In this document: piece after piece, positions 18,146 through 27,077 of the stretch
How the letters are laid out: each line of letters opens with the position of its first letter
Position numbering within the stretch: the first letter of the stretch is position 1
From: Bacilli bacterium
GTDB taxonomy: Bacteria > Bacillota_I > Bacilli_A > ML615J-28 > CAG-698
Assembly (NCBI GenBank): GCA_017450215.1
Contig: JAFSVH010000090.1
Coordinates: 1-42,201, forward strand
Length of the DNA: 42,201 bases
Direction of reading: 5' to 3'
The notes under the pieces: generated by a model
The model's database searches: none
What the model saw: only the letters and a program-made list of their open reading frames with translations
What the model was told of the DNA's origin: nothing
Program-made: the position numbers and the translations under genes

Positions 18146-18511
18146 ATGGCACGTATATCTGGTGTTGATATTCCACGTGACAAACGTGTAGTTATTTCAT
18201 TAACTTACATTTTTGGAATTGGAAATACAACTGCAAAACAAATTTTAAAGGACGCTGGAATCAGCGAAGATAAAAGAGTAAAAGATTTATCTGAAGATGA
18301 ATTAGCTGCTATTCGTAAAGAAGTTGCTAAATATCAAGTAGAAGGTGACTTACGTCGTGAAGTTGCTTTAAATATTAAAAGATTAATGGAAGTTGGATGC
18401 TATAGAGGAATTAGACATCGTAAAGGTCTTCCTGTAAGAGGACAAAACACTCGTTGTAATGCCCGTACTCGTAAGGGACCATCTAAGACTGTAGCTAACA
18501 AGAAGAAGTAG
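18146..18511 (+). CDS. rpsM: 30S ribosomal protein S13
   Basis: A 121-aa S13 in the head, forming bridges to L5. [20 protein letters not shown], the [11 protein letters not shown] motif and the basic tail [20 protein letters not shown] are typical. GGGAGG is upstream. Confidence 0.98.
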   Translation: MARISGVDIPRDKRVVISLTYIFGIGNTTAKQILKDAGISEDKRVKDLSEDELAAIRKEVAKYQVEGDLRREVALNIKRLMEVGCYRGIRHRKGLPVRGQNTRCNARTRKGPSKTVANKKK

Positions 18512-18525
18512 GAGGGGAAGCGATT

Positions 18526-18909
18526 ATGGCACGTGTAATTAAAAAACGTAAAGTTAAAAGAAATGTTCCAGTGGGCGTAGCACATATTCATTCTACCTTC
18601 AATAACACTATCGTATCTGTTTGTGATCCTGAAGGAAATGCTATTTCATGGGCTTCAGCAGGTGCATTAGGATTTAAGGGAAGTAAGAAGTCTACACCAT
18701 TTGCTGCTGGTATGGCTAGTGAAGCTGCTGCTAAGAAAGCAATTGATGCAGGTGTTCAAAAAGTTGATGTAGAAGTTAAGGGCCCAGGTCCAGGACGTGA
18801 AGCTGCTATTAGGTCTTTAGCTGTTGCTGGATTAGATATCATCTCTATTAAGGATGTTACTCCTGTACCACATAACGGATGTCGTCCACCTAAGAAACCT
18901 CGTGGATAA
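18526..18909 (+). CDS. rpsK: 30S ribosomal protein S11
   Basis: A 127-aa S11 of the platform, near the anti-Shine-Dalgarno helix. [20 protein letters not shown] and the end [16 protein letters not shown] are diagnostic. GGAGGGG lies upstream. A 99-nt AT-rich spacer separates it from rpoA. Confidence 0.98.
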   Translation: MARVIKKRKVKRNVPVGVAHIHSTFNNTIVSVCDPEGNAISWASAGALGFKGSKKSTPFAAGMASEAAAKKAIDAGVQKVDVEVKGPGPGREAAIRSLAVAGLDIISIKDVTPVPHNGCRPPKKPRG

Positions 18910-19008
18910 TTTGATATAAATATTTGAATTATTATTGAGAATTATTATTTGGTTTTTAAAGAATTAGTGATAAATAAGAATTATAGTAGAAAATAATAGG
19001 AGGAAATA
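18910..19008 (+). other. AT-rich spacer between rpsK and rpoA
   Basis: A spacer of 99 nt, unusually wide for this cluster. It holds only the rpoA ribosome site (AGGAGG). I see no -35/-10 pair with good spacing and no stem-loop with a T run. Confidence 0.6.
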
Positions 19009-20130
19009 ATGCGCAAATTTGAATTTATTAGACCACAAGCTGAAGTTGATTCTTCAACTACTGATAATTATGGTAAATTTATTATTTCTCCATTAGAAAG
19101 AGGCTATGGAACTACATTAGGAAATGCTTTAAGAAGAGTATTGTTATCTTCAATGCCTGGTGTTGCTATTGTTGCAATGGAAATTGAAGGTGTACAACAT
19201 GAATTTATGGGATTACCTGGTGTTGTTGAAGATGTAACTGAAATCATTTTAAATCTTAAAAATGTAGTATTTACAATTGATGAAGATAAATTGTTTCAAG
19301 TAATGTCACCTGAATCTAATGAATTATACGAAATAGAAATTGAAGCTAAGGGACCAAAAGTAATCACAGCTGGTGATTTACAAATGGGTAGTGAATTACG
19401 TGTTGTTAATAAAGATGCAGTTATTGCTTCTTTAGCAGAAAATGGCGAATTTAAGGCTCGTTTCTATGCAAGGCGTGGCATAGGATATGTAAGTGCTGAA
19501 GAAAACAAAGTTTTTTGTAAAGATAGAAGTAGCAATCAATATGTTAATAGAATTGCAATTGATTCTATTTATACACCTATTACTAAATGTAGATATGAAG
19601 TAGAAAAAACAAGAGTTGCTGATGATGTTGATTATGAAAAAGTAACATTAGAAGTATGGACAAATGATAGTATTAAGGCAACTGATGCAGTTAGTTTAGC
19701 ATCTAAGTTCTTAATTGATCATTTCGATATCGTTGCTAACCTTAATTCTTCAATATCTCAAAAAGTATATATGTGTGAACCTGAAAATACTGTTGCTGAC
19801 AAGAAACGCGAAAAGAAGATTGAAGAACTTGATTTATCAGTTCGTTCATATAACTGTTTAAAAAGAGCAGGTATTAATACAGTTGGTGAACTTGTATTAA
19901 AATCTGAAGAAGAAATGATGAGAGTAAGAAATCTTGGTAGAAAATCATTAAAAGAAGTTATCCAAAAGCTTCATGAAATTGGTTTAGATTTAAAACCTTC
20001 CTATGATAGTGGATATGATGAATCTAGTGAAGACATTTTAGAAATGGATGATGAATATGATGATGATGAATATGATGACGACTCTTATGATGATAAAAAT
20101 AGAATCCTTGATATGGATTCTAATGAATAA
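19009..20130 (+). CDS. rpoA: RNA polymerase subunit alpha with acidic C-terminal tail
   Basis: A 373-aa alpha subunit. Residues about 1-230 are the dimerising N-terminal domain (SPLERGYGTTLGNALRRVLL, EGVQHEFMGLPGVVEDVTEI). Residues about 265-328 form the C-terminal domain that contacts UP elements and activators (LSVRSYNCLKRAGINTVGEL, RNLGRKSLKEVIQKL). Residues 331-373 are extra: the family is usually about 310-330 aa, and this tail is nearly half Asp/Glu with repeated (D/E)YDDD units. TAGGAGG is upstream. Confidence 0.98.
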   Translation: MRKFEFIRPQAEVDSSTTDNYGKFIISPLERGYGTTLGNALRRVLLSSMPGVAIVAMEIEGVQHEFMGLPGVVEDVTEIILNLKNVVFTIDEDKLFQVMSPESNELYEIEIEAKGPKVITAGDLQMGSELRVVNKDAVIASLAENGEFKARFYARRGIGYVSAEENKVFCKDRSSNQYVNRIAIDSIYTPITKCRYEVEKTRVADDVDYEKVTLEVWTNDSIKATDAVSLASKFLIDHFDIVANLNSSISQKVYMCEPENTVADKKREKKIEELDLSVRSYNCLKRAGINTVGELVLKSEEEMMRVRNLGRKSLKEVIQKLHEIGLDLKPSYDSGYDESSEDILEMDDEYDDDEYDDDSYDDKNRILDMDSNE

Positions 20131-20145
20131 TAGGAGGAACCAATT

Positions 20146-20532
20146 ATGGCATATAGTAAATTAGGACGCCCTAGTAATCAACGTAAGGCGTTAATGAGAG
20201 ATTTAATCACAGACCTAATTATAAATGAACAAATTGAAACTACTTTACCTAAAGCTAAAGCTCTTCAACAATTAGCTGATAAAATGGTTACTCTAGGCAA
20301 ACAAGGTGATTTAGCAGCTCGTAGACGTGCAGCTGAAATGATTAGATTTGAAAGAGTAATTGAAGTTGCTGAAGATGGCACACAAACAAAAGGTGAATAT
20401 GCTATTCAAAAATTATTTGGAACTATAGCTCCAAAATATGCTGATAGAAAAGGTGGATACACACAAGTTCTTAAGACAGGACCTCGTCGTGGAGATGCTG
20501 CTCCTATGGCAATTATTAAATTTGTTGAATAA
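20146..20532 (+). CDS. rplQ: 50S ribosomal protein L17
   Basis: A 128-aa L17 at the tunnel exit. [20 protein letters not shown] is the family signature and the C terminus ends [22 protein letters not shown] is upstream of the ATG. Last gene of the super-operon. Confidence 0.98.
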   Translation: MAYSKLGRPSNQRKALMRDLITDLIINEQIETTLPKAKALQQLADKMVTLGKQGDLAARRRAAEMIRFERVIEVAEDGTQTKGEYAIQKLFGTIAPKYADRKGGYTQVLKTGPRRGDAAPMAIIKFVE

Positions 20533-20553
20533 AATTTGTTAATATATAAATAG

Positions 20554-20592
20554 AAAAAAAGACTTACTGTAAAAAAGTAAGTCTTTTATTTT
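20554..20592. terminator. Terminator of the ribosomal super-operon
   Basis: The stem AAAGACTTAC/GTAAGTCTTT has an A-rich loop and is followed by T-rich sequence. The A-run on its left makes it usable for the convergent gene ending at 20586 too. Confidence 0.9.
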
Positions 20593-20831
20593 TGTTTAAT
20601 TGCTTTACTTAATTGATCAGCACAACTTGTAGGTTTATAGCCACAAGTATTTCCTTCGAGAGTATTTGCAACCCAATCGGCATCTTGTCCCTCAATTAGT
20701 TTTGATATCGCCTTTAAATTGCCATTGCATCCACCAGTAAAAACAACATTGTGGATTTTATTTTCGCTATCGATATCAAAATCAATTTTAACTGAACATG
20801 TTCCCTTTGTTTTATATGATATATGTTCCAT
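20586..20831 (-). CDS. TSCPD-domain protein (TIGR03905-like)
   Basis: An 81-aa protein made almost entirely of a TSCPD domain, as found at the C terminus of some B12-dependent ribonucleotide reductases and as small free proteins in anaerobic Bacillota. Cys12, Cys35, Cys63 and Cys70 (TGTCS, GGCNGN, NTCGYKPTSC) could bind a metal or take part in redox chemistry. TAGGAGG supports the start. Its function is not established. It is divergent from the NifS-like gene and convergent with rplQ. Confidence 0.85.
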   Translation of the reverse strand: MEHISYKTKGTCSVKIDFDIDSENKIHNVVFTGGCNGNLKAISKLIEGQDADWVANTLEGNTCGYKPTSCADQLSKAIKQK

Positions 20832-20912
20832 TTATAATTATCCTCCTACCATCATTATACCATCATTAAAAAATAAATAAAGTAATGTGTTTTATTTTAA
20901 GAATGAATATAG

Positions 20913-20918
20913 TATAAT
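20913..20918 (+). promoter_or_regulatory. Putative -10 element of the nifS-thiI unit
   Basis: A consensus TATAAT is present, but the -35 position 17 bp upstream (20890-20895, TTTTAT) is weak. Only the -10 hexamer is clearly supported. Confidence 0.45.
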
Positions 20919-20951
20919 AAATTATAATTATAGAAAGAAATGGTGATTTTA

Positions 20952-22064
20952 ATGATATATTTAGATTATACAGCAACTACACCAGTTGATGATGAAATAT
21001 TAGATACATATATTAAGTCAACAAAAACATTTTTTGCTAATTCTTCATCTATTCATATGTTGGGTCAAAGAAGCAATCATATGATTGAAGTGTGTTCTCA
21101 AACTATATTTGATTGTCTAGATATAAAAAATCATAACATTATATATACAACAAATGCAACTGAAGCAAATAATATTGGAATTTTGGGTTATTGCAATAAA
21201 TATCATGGCCAAGGTAAAAAAATCATAACAACTAAAATTGAACATGCTTCTGTGTTTAATGTATTTAAAAGTTTAGAAAATGATTTTGATGTTTGCTATC
21301 TAGACATTAATCAAAATGGTTTAGTTGATTTGGATAAATTAGAAAAAGAAATGGATAAAAATGTTGTTTTGATATCAATAATGTGGACTAATAATATTAT
21401 TGGTACGATTCAAAATGTGAAAGAAATAATAAACATTGTGAAAAGATATAAAACAGCTAAGCTCCATGTTGATTGTGTTCAAGGTATATGTAAGGTTAAA
21501 CCTGATTTTGATTTTAATGATATTGATATGTTTACTATTAGTTCACATAAGATTTATGGACCTAAAGGAATTGCAGCATTGCTTGTAAAAAGAAGTATTG
21601 AATTGAATCCTATTATCTATGGTTCAAATGCACAATTTGGACTTAAGCCTGGAACAATGGATGTAGCTTTGATATCAGCATTTGCAAAAGCAATAAAGAA
21701 GTATACAGTACTTATTGATAAAAACCGTGAATATGTAAAAAGATTATGGTTAAGATTATATGAAGGATTAAAGAATAATAAAAAAATTGTTATTAATACT
21801 CCTCTTGATAATATTTCATATTATATTATGAATATATCTATTCCTGGAGTAAAGGGTGAAACAACAATTCATAAACTAGAAAACTATGAAATCTATATTT
21901 CAACAGGTTCTGCTTGTTCATCTAAAATTGAAAAACCTGAAAAGACAGTTTTAGCATTAACAAAATCAAATGATTTAGCATTATCTGCTGTTAGAATTAG
22001 TCTTTCTTTTTTAACAAAAGATGAAGAAATAGATGAATTTATTAAAGTAATGGAGTTAATTTAA
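20952..22064 (+). CDS. Cysteine desulfurase (NifS/IscS-like, ThiI partner)
   Basis: A 370-aa PLP enzyme that takes sulfur from cysteine as a persulfide. The start MIYLDYTATTPVDDEI, PLP-binding Lys200 in ISSHKIYGPKG, and the sulfur-carrying Cys322 in STGSACSSKIE are all present. The ATG at 20952 is preferred (GGTG about 7 nt upstream, family-like N terminus); an ATG at 20940 would add four residues. It abuts thiI with no spacer, like NifZ-ThiI of Bacillus, so its job is probably tRNA 4-thiouridine synthesis rather than general Fe-S assembly. Confidence 0.92.
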   Translation: MIYLDYTATTPVDDEILDTYIKSTKTFFANSSSIHMLGQRSNHMIEVCSQTIFDCLDIKNHNIIYTTNATEANNIGILGYCNKYHGQGKKIITTKIEHASVFNVFKSLENDFDVCYLDINQNGLVDLDKLEKEMDKNVVLISIMWTNNIIGTIQNVKEIINIVKRYKTAKLHVDCVQGICKVKPDFDFNDIDMFTISSHKIYGPKGIAALLVKRSIELNPIIYGSNAQFGLKPGTMDVALISAFAKAIKKYTVLIDKNREYVKRLWLRLYEGLKNNKKIVINTPLDNISYYIMNISIPGVKGETTIHKLENYEIYISTGSACSSKIEKPEKTVLALTKSNDLALSAVRISLSFLTKDEEIDEFIKVMELI

Positions 22065-23285
22065 ATGTACGATAGAATATTGATTAGATTTGGTGAGATG
22101 ACACTAAAGAAAGATAATTATAAATATTTTCTAGATCGCATTATTAGAGATATTGAAAATAAATTAATTGATTTTAAAAAATTGGAATATCACCATGAAA
22201 TGTTTAGATTTTACATCATTTTAAATGGTGAAGACTATAATGAGATTGTTAAAAGATTGATGTGGATACCAGGAATATTTTCATTTAGTTTATGTGTTAA
22301 AACTGGAAAAGATATTAATGATATTGCAAATGTAGGATATGAATTATTAAAAGATAAAAAAGGACAATACACATTTAAAGTAGAAAGTCATAGAGGAGAT
22401 AAGAATTATCCACTTACTTCAATTGAGATTTCAAAGAAAGTATCTGCTTTAATATTGCCAAAGTTAAGAGATGTTGTTGTTGATGTTCATAATCCTGATG
22501 TAGAATTAAATATAGATTTAAGAGTAGACGGGACTTATATATTTACAGATGTGATTAAGGGAATAGGTGGTTATCCTGCTGGAATTGCTGGAAAAGGACT
22601 TGTTATGATGAGTGGCGGACTTGATTCTCCTGTTGCTACTTATTTAAGTATTAAAAAAGGAATTAATGTTTCAGCAATTCATTTCTATTCACCTCCGTTT
22701 ACATCAATTAATTCACTTCAAAAAGTAATTGATTTATTGCATGAATTAGCTAAATACACATATAAAAATCATATCAAATTATATGTTGTTCCTTTTACAA
22801 CTATTCAAGAAAAGATATACAAAAATGCTAATAATATTTATTTGGTTACTCTAATGAGAAGAGCAATGTATAGAATTGCTGATAAAGTAGTAAGAAAGCA
22901 TTATTTAGATTGTATTATTAATGGTGAAAGTGTAGGGCAAGTTGCTTCTCAAACTTTAGAGAGTATGAAAGTGGTAAATGAAGTAACTAATTTACCAATA
23001 TTACGTCCCCTTGCTACGTTTGATAAAGAAGAAATTGTAACTATATCAAGCAAGATAAATACATATGATATATCAATTAGACCATATGAAGATTGTTGTA
23101 CAGTATTTGTACCAAAACATCCTACAATTAAGCCAGTATTGAATGATGTTTTACTTGAGGAAGACAAATGTAATTTTACAATCGAATTGGATGAAGCAGT
23201 TAAGAATATTACTGAATATGATATTTCATATGGTAAGAGAATAAATTTATTTGAAGAAGAAAATGATGATATTTATAATCTATAG
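22065..23285 (+). CDS. thiI: tRNA 4-thiouridine sulfurtransferase ThiI
   Basis: A 406-aa enzyme that adenylates U8 of tRNA and inserts sulfur from the desulfurase encoded just before. The order is NFLD-THUMP (about 1-165), then the PP-loop MSGGLDSPVATYL (Ser183 start), then CCTVFVPKHPTIKP. It lacks the rhodanese domain of the enterobacterial form, as in many Firmicutes. Adjacent to the NifS-like gene (stop TAA then ATG). Confidence 0.95.
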   Translation: MYDRILIRFGEMTLKKDNYKYFLDRIIRDIENKLIDFKKLEYHHEMFRFYIILNGEDYNEIVKRLMWIPGIFSFSLCVKTGKDINDIANVGYELLKDKKGQYTFKVESHRGDKNYPLTSIEISKKVSALILPKLRDVVVDVHNPDVELNIDLRVDGTYIFTDVIKGIGGYPAGIAGKGLVMMSGGLDSPVATYLSIKKGINVSAIHFYSPPFTSINSLQKVIDLLHELAKYTYKNHIKLYVVPFTTIQEKIYKNANNIYLVTLMRRAMYRIADKVVRKHYLDCIINGESVGQVASQTLESMKVVNEVTNLPILRPLATFDKEEIVTISSKINTYDISIRPYEDCCTVFVPKHPTIKPVLNDVLLEEDKCNFTIELDEAVKNITEYDISYGKRINLFEEENDDIYNL

Positions 23286-23296
23286 TGAGGTTGGAT

Positions 23297-23983
23297 ATGG
23301 AAGAATTGGAAGAAAAGAAAATTGATGAAAATAAAGAAGATGTTGAAGAAGTAAAAGAAAGTATTGATGATGCAGAAAATGAAGAAGAAGTGTGGGAAGA
23401 AAGCATAATTGTTGACAACTATATTGATGAAAAAAATAGTGATGATATCAAAAAAAGAGATATCGAACTAGCGCTTCAACAATTAGAAATCAAAATTGAT
23501 GCAATTGAAATTGGCGCAACTGATATCGAAGATTTGAGTGATGAAGAATTAACAAATTATTATTCGTTAAAAGATGAATATAATAAATTATTGAAGGAAC
23601 TAAAGGAAATTAGAAAAAATAAAAAGAAAAAACTAGATGAAGGCAGTATTGAGAATGTCTCTATTTGGATTTTCTTTTATGGCGGTATTCTTGACTTATT
23701 GTCATTTCCATTTATTGCCTATATTTTATATTTAAATTTTGGTAGTTTTGTTTTATCTCAATTCTCACAAATTTCATCATTAGATTTAACAGGCTTTTTC
23801 CCTAATTTATTATTATGGTTAATTGTCTTTGCGCTGCCTATTATTTTAGTAATGGTATCATGGTTTATATATTCAAATATTAAGAAGAAGATAAATAAAA
23901 AAGTATTTCTTATTTTTTGGTTTATACAAATTGTGTTTACTTTGATATCAATTATCTGGTTATCAATAAAATTATTTGGATAA
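23297..23983 (+). CDS. Hypothetical membrane protein with acidic coiled-coil N terminus
   Basis: A 228-aa protein of unknown function. Residues 1-45 are strongly acidic, about 50-120 are predicted coiled coil rich in Glu/Lys (LLKELKEIRKNKKKKLDEG), and about 127-228 contain three hydrophobic segments. No catalytic motif seen. The ATG at 23297 is chosen because GAGG lies 6 nt upstream. It is 11 nt after thiI and 4 nt before the methylase gene, so it is in that operon. Confidence 0.75.
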   Translation: MEELEEKKIDENKEDVEEVKESIDDAENEEEVWEESIIVDNYIDEKNSDDIKKRDIELALQQLEIKIDAIEIGATDIEDLSDEELTNYYSLKDEYNKLLKELKEIRKNKKKKLDEGSIENVSIWIFFYGGILDLLSFPFIAYILYLNFGSFVLSQFSQISSLDLTGFFPNLLLWLIVFALPIILVMVSWFIYSNIKKKINKKVFLIFWFIQIVFTLISIIWLSIKLFG

Positions 23984-23987
23984 GATT

Positions 23988-24764
23988 ATGTATAAAGAGA
24001 AAGAAAAAACAATTATAACATCTTTACAAAACAGTCACATAAAAGAATTGACAAAATTGAATATGAAAAAATATGCCAAAGAAAGTGATGTGTTCCTTGT
24101 TGAAGGGAAGCATTTGGTGGATGAAGCATATCGAAATGATATTTTGGTTGAAGTATTAAGTGTAGATGATGTTGATTATAAAGATGTAAAGATTACATAT
24201 GTATCTTTTGATATCATAAAGAAAATAACAGATACATTAAATCCACAAGGCATTGTGGGAATAGTAAAAAAGTATAGTAATAAAGATTATCTTCAAACAA
24301 TTAAAAAAGCTAAAACAGTAGTACTACTTGATGGGGTAAGTGATCCAGGAAATTTGGGTACAATAATTAGAACTGCTGCAGGCTTTGATGTTGATCTTGT
24401 GCTATTAAGTGAAGATTGTGTTGATTTATATAATTCAAAGGTAGTGAGGGCTACACAGGGAGCTATATTTAATACTAACATCTTTTGTTATGATATCAAA
24501 AAAGCAATTAATGATTTGAAGAATAGTGACTTCTTGGTCTTAGGAACATCTTTATATAATTCTTTATCTTTAAAGGATTTAGATATCAAAGACAATGAAA
24601 AGATAGCATTTGTTTTAGGAAATGAAGCAAATGGCGTTAAAACAGAAGTGTTAGATTTATGCGATAAAAATGTAAGAATTGATATATCAAATAAAATTGA
24701 ATCACTTAATGTTTCAGTTGCTGGTGCAATAATGATGTATTATTTAAGCATCAAGAATAAGTAA
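23988..24764 (+). CDS. SpoU/TrmH-family 2'-O-ribose RNA methyltransferase
   Basis: A 258-aa SPOUT enzyme using S-adenosylmethionine. The N-terminal substrate-binding domain (SLQNSHIKELTKLNMKKYAK, VFLVEGKHLVDEAY) is followed by motif 1 LDGVSDPGNLGTIIRTA, motif 2 FVLGNEANGV and motif 3 IESLNVSVAGAIMMYYL, which form the knot. Members of this subgroup modify 23S rRNA; the exact nucleotide cannot be fixed here. The start is ATG 23988; an in-frame TTG at 23976 overlaps the previous gene. Confidence 0.92.
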   Translation: MYKEKEKTIITSLQNSHIKELTKLNMKKYAKESDVFLVEGKHLVDEAYRNDILVEVLSVDDVDYKDVKITYVSFDIIKKITDTLNPQGIVGIVKKYSNKDYLQTIKKAKTVVLLDGVSDPGNLGTIIRTAAGFDVDLVLLSEDCVDLYNSKVVRATQGAIFNTNIFCYDIKKAINDLKNSDFLVLGTSLYNSLSLKDLDIKDNEKIAFVLGNEANGVKTEVLDLCDKNVRIDISNKIESLNVSVAGAIMMYYLSIKNK

Positions 24765-24787
24765 TATGTTTAAAGTTTATAAAAAAC

Positions 24788-24816
24788 TTTACATATAATT
24801 TTAATTATGATAAAAT
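24788..24816 (+). promoter_or_regulatory. Promoter of the rimP-nusA-infB operon
   Basis: TTTACA (24788-24793) and TAAAAT (24811-24816) are 17 bp apart, with an extended -10 TG at 24808-24809. Confidence 0.85.
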
Positions 24817-24819
24817 CTA

Positions 24820-24860
24820 ATTGTTAAGGGAGTGGGGCCGTCTCACTCCTTTAAACAATT
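24820..24860 (+). ncRNA. rimP leader hairpin
   Basis: A long imperfect hairpin in the untranslated leader: ATTGTT/AACAAT at the base and GGGAGTG/CACTCC in the upper stem around GGCCGT. A GAGTGGG-type hairpin before rimP is common in Firmicutes. No clear T-run terminator follows. It may be a NusA-linked or stability element; its role is inference. Confidence 0.65.
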
Positions 24861-24880
24861 TTATAGTTAAGGTGGAAAAT

Positions 24881-25375
24881 ATGGATATTGTTAGTAAAGC
24901 AAAAGCAATAGCTATTAAAGAAGCAGAAAAATTAAATCTCATCATTGAAGAAGTTGAGTGGGTAAAAGAAAGCGACTATAACATTTTAAGGATAATTGCT
25001 GATAAAGATGGTGGCTTAGATATCAACGATGCAACAAATTTAAATGAAAGAATTAGTGAAGTGCTTGACCAAGAAGATTTTATTAGTGATGAATATATGC
25101 TTGAAGTAAGTTCTCCTGGAGCTGAAAGAGAGTTAAAACAAGATAGCGAAATAGCGGCTGCTATTGATGAATATGTTCATATTGATTTTATAAATCCTAT
25201 AATGATAACAAAAGATGCGAAGATTTTAGATTGTGAGGGCTATTTATCAAGCGTTAGTAAAGAGGATGAAAAATTATTAAGCATGACTGTAAATATTAAT
25301 ATTAAGGGAAGAATTAAAAAATTAGAAATAGAAAAACAAAATATTAAATTCATTCGAAAGGCTATAAAGTTTTAG
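24881..25375 (+). CDS. rimP: Ribosome maturation factor RimP
   Basis: A 164-aa 30S assembly factor. It shows LRIIADKDGGLDINDATNLN, then YMLEVSSPGAERELK. The ATG at 24881 follows AAGGTGG and starts a family-like N terminus; an upstream in-frame start near 24821 would lie inside the leader hairpin and is rejected. First gene of the nusA operon, as in Bacillus (ylxS). Confidence 0.95.
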   Translation: MDIVSKAKAIAIKEAEKLNLIIEEVEWVKESDYNILRIIADKDGGLDINDATNLNERISEVLDQEDFISDEYMLEVSSPGAERELKQDSEIAAAIDEYVHIDFINPIMITKDAKILDCEGYLSSVSKEDEKLLSMTVNINIKGRIKKLEIEKQNIKFIRKAIKF

Positions 25376-25387
25376 GAGGATAGAGAA

Positions 25388-26473
25388 ATGATTAGTAAAA
25401 GTTTTTTTGATACATTAGAATTAATTTCAGAAGAAAAGAATTTGGATATTGAAAAGATACTTAAGAAGGTTGAAATTGCAATGCAAATTGCATGTAAAAA
25501 CAGTGATGTACCATATAAAGGCGATATCAAAATGGAATATGATCTAGAAAAGAAGAAAGTTAGATTTGTTGATATTCATTATGTAGTTGATGAAATTAAC
25601 CCTGAAGGACCAAGAGGTCAAATCTTACTTGAAGATGCAAAAAAGATTAAACCAAGAATTAAGGTTGGATCTGAAATCAAAGAAGAAGTAAGTTTGAGTT
25701 CATTTAAGAGAAAAGCTGCATCAATGTTTAAACAAAACTTCCAAAATGAAATTAAGAATTTAGAGCGCGAAGAAGCATATGAATATTTCAAGGATAAAGT
25801 TGGAGAAATATTAACAGGTAAAGTTACTAATGTTGGTGAAGGTTATGCTCTACTTAATCTTAAAAAAGGTGTTGATGTTGCTATTTCATATAAAGATGCT
25901 ATTCCTGGTGAAAAGTTTGAAGTAGGTCAAGATAAGCAAGTATATGTTAGCTCTGTTGAAAAGACAACAAAAGGTCCTAAAATCATGGTTTGTAGAAACA
26001 GCAAAGATATGGTTAGAAAACTATTTGAAATGAATATTCCTGAAATTAAAAATGGTGAAATTGAAATTATGGGAATTTCTCGTGATCCTGGTAATAGAAC
26101 TAAAGTTGGTGTTATTTCTATGAAATCAGAAGTTGATGCAAAAGGTTCATGCGTTGGACAAGGTGGAGCAAGAATTAAAGCTATTAATAGTATTCTGAAT
26201 GGTGAAAAAATTGATATATTTGTATGGAAATCAGATCCTGTAGATTTGATTGCTGAATCATTAATGCCAGCTCATGTATTAAGTGTTATGGTTAAAGAAA
26301 AAGAAAAGAAAGCATTAGTAATTTGTAGTGATGATCAATTTTCTCTTGCGATTGGTAAATCAGGCCAAAATGTAAAGCTTGCTGCATATGCAACTGGATG
26401 GAAAATTGATATCAAAAAGTTAGCTGATGCTTATGAAGAAGGAATTAAGATTAATTATAACGTTGTTTACTAA
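25388..26473 (+). CDS. nusA: Transcription termination/antitermination factor NusA
   Basis: A 361-aa RNA polymerase-associated factor acting on pausing, termination and rRNA antitermination. The N-terminal domain (about 1-125), S1 domain (about 135-200, EILTGKVTNVGEGYALLNLK), KH1 (GSCVGQGGARIKAINSILNG) and KH2 (FSLAIGKSGQNVKLAAYATG) are in order. It lacks the C-terminal acidic repeats of enterobacterial NusA, as usual for Firmicutes. TAGGAGG is upstream. Confidence 0.97.
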   Translation: MISKSFFDTLELISEEKNLDIEKILKKVEIAMQIACKNSDVPYKGDIKMEYDLEKKKVRFVDIHYVVDEINPEGPRGQILLEDAKKIKPRIKVGSEIKEEVSLSSFKRKAASMFKQNFQNEIKNLEREEAYEYFKDKVGEILTGKVTNVGEGYALLNLKKGVDVAISYKDAIPGEKFEVGQDKQVYVSSVEKTTKGPKIMVCRNSKDMVRKLFEMNIPEIKNGEIEIMGISRDPGNRTKVGVISMKSEVDAKGSCVGQGGARIKAINSILNGEKIDIFVWKSDPVDLIAESLMPAHVLSVMVKEKEKKALVICSDDQFSLAIGKSGQNVKLAAYATGWKIDIKKLADAYEEGIKINYNVVY

Positions 26474-26484
26474 GAGGTAGTAAT

Positions 26485-26757
26485 ATGGCAAAGCAAGTTA
26501 AGCAAATTAAAATTCCGATGCGTTTGTGTTTGGCTACAAATCAACCATTTCCAAAGAAAGAAATGTTTAGAATTGTTAGAACTCCTGAAGGAAATGTAAT
26601 TGTAGATTTGACAGGTAAAGCTAATGGAAGAGGAGCATATTTATCAAAAAATAAAGAAGCAATAAATATTGCAAAGAAAAAGAAGATGCTTGATAAGAAG
26701 CTAGAGGCTGCTGTTCCTGATAGCATTTATGATGAATTAATGGAGCTTATCAAATAA
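26485..26757 (+). CDS. rnpM: YlxR/RnpM RNA-binding protein
   Basis: A 90-aa YlxR-family protein, renamed RnpM in B. subtilis where it modulates RNase P. It shows PMRLCLATNQPFPKKEMFRI, then VDLTGKANGRGAYL. The usual order nusA-ylxR-ylxQ-infB is kept, and the ribosome site is GAGGTAG. Confidence 0.92.
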   Translation: MAKQVKQIKIPMRLCLATNQPFPKKEMFRIVRTPEGNVIVDLTGKANGRGAYLSKNKEAINIAKKKKMLDKKLEAAVPDSIYDELMELIK

Positions 26758-26773
26758 TAATGTGAGGTTATAA

Positions 26774-27076
26774 ATGAAACAAGAAATATTAAATTTATTG
26801 GGTCTTGCGAAAAGGGCAGGAAAAATAGTAAGTGGCGAAGATAGTGTCTTGATATCGCTACAAAAGAAAAAAGCAAAATTAGTATTTGTAGCAAGCGATG
26901 CATCGCTTCAAACTATTGATAAATTCGATAAGAAATGTTTCTTTTATAATGTTAAGATGATTAAAGATTTTAATTCAGAAGAGATAAGCAATGCAATTGG
27001 ACAAAATAGAAAAGTTATTAGTCTAATTGATGAAGGATTCGCAAAAGCAATAAAGGAAAAAATGGAGGTGCATTAA
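26774..27076 (+). CDS. ylxQ: L7Ae/L30e-family RNA-binding protein (YlxQ)
   Basis: A 100-aa L7Ae-like protein that probably binds K-turn [23 protein letters not shown] and [20 protein letters not shown] are the family blocks. TGAGG is upstream. The function within the operon is not settled in any species I know of. 1 nt before infB. Confidence 0.92.
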   Translation: MKQEILNLLGLAKRAGKIVSGEDSVLISLQKKKAKLVFVASDASLQTIDKFDKKCFFYNVKMIKDFNSEEISNAIGQNRKVISLIDEGFAKAIKEKMEVH

Positions 27077-27077
27077 T

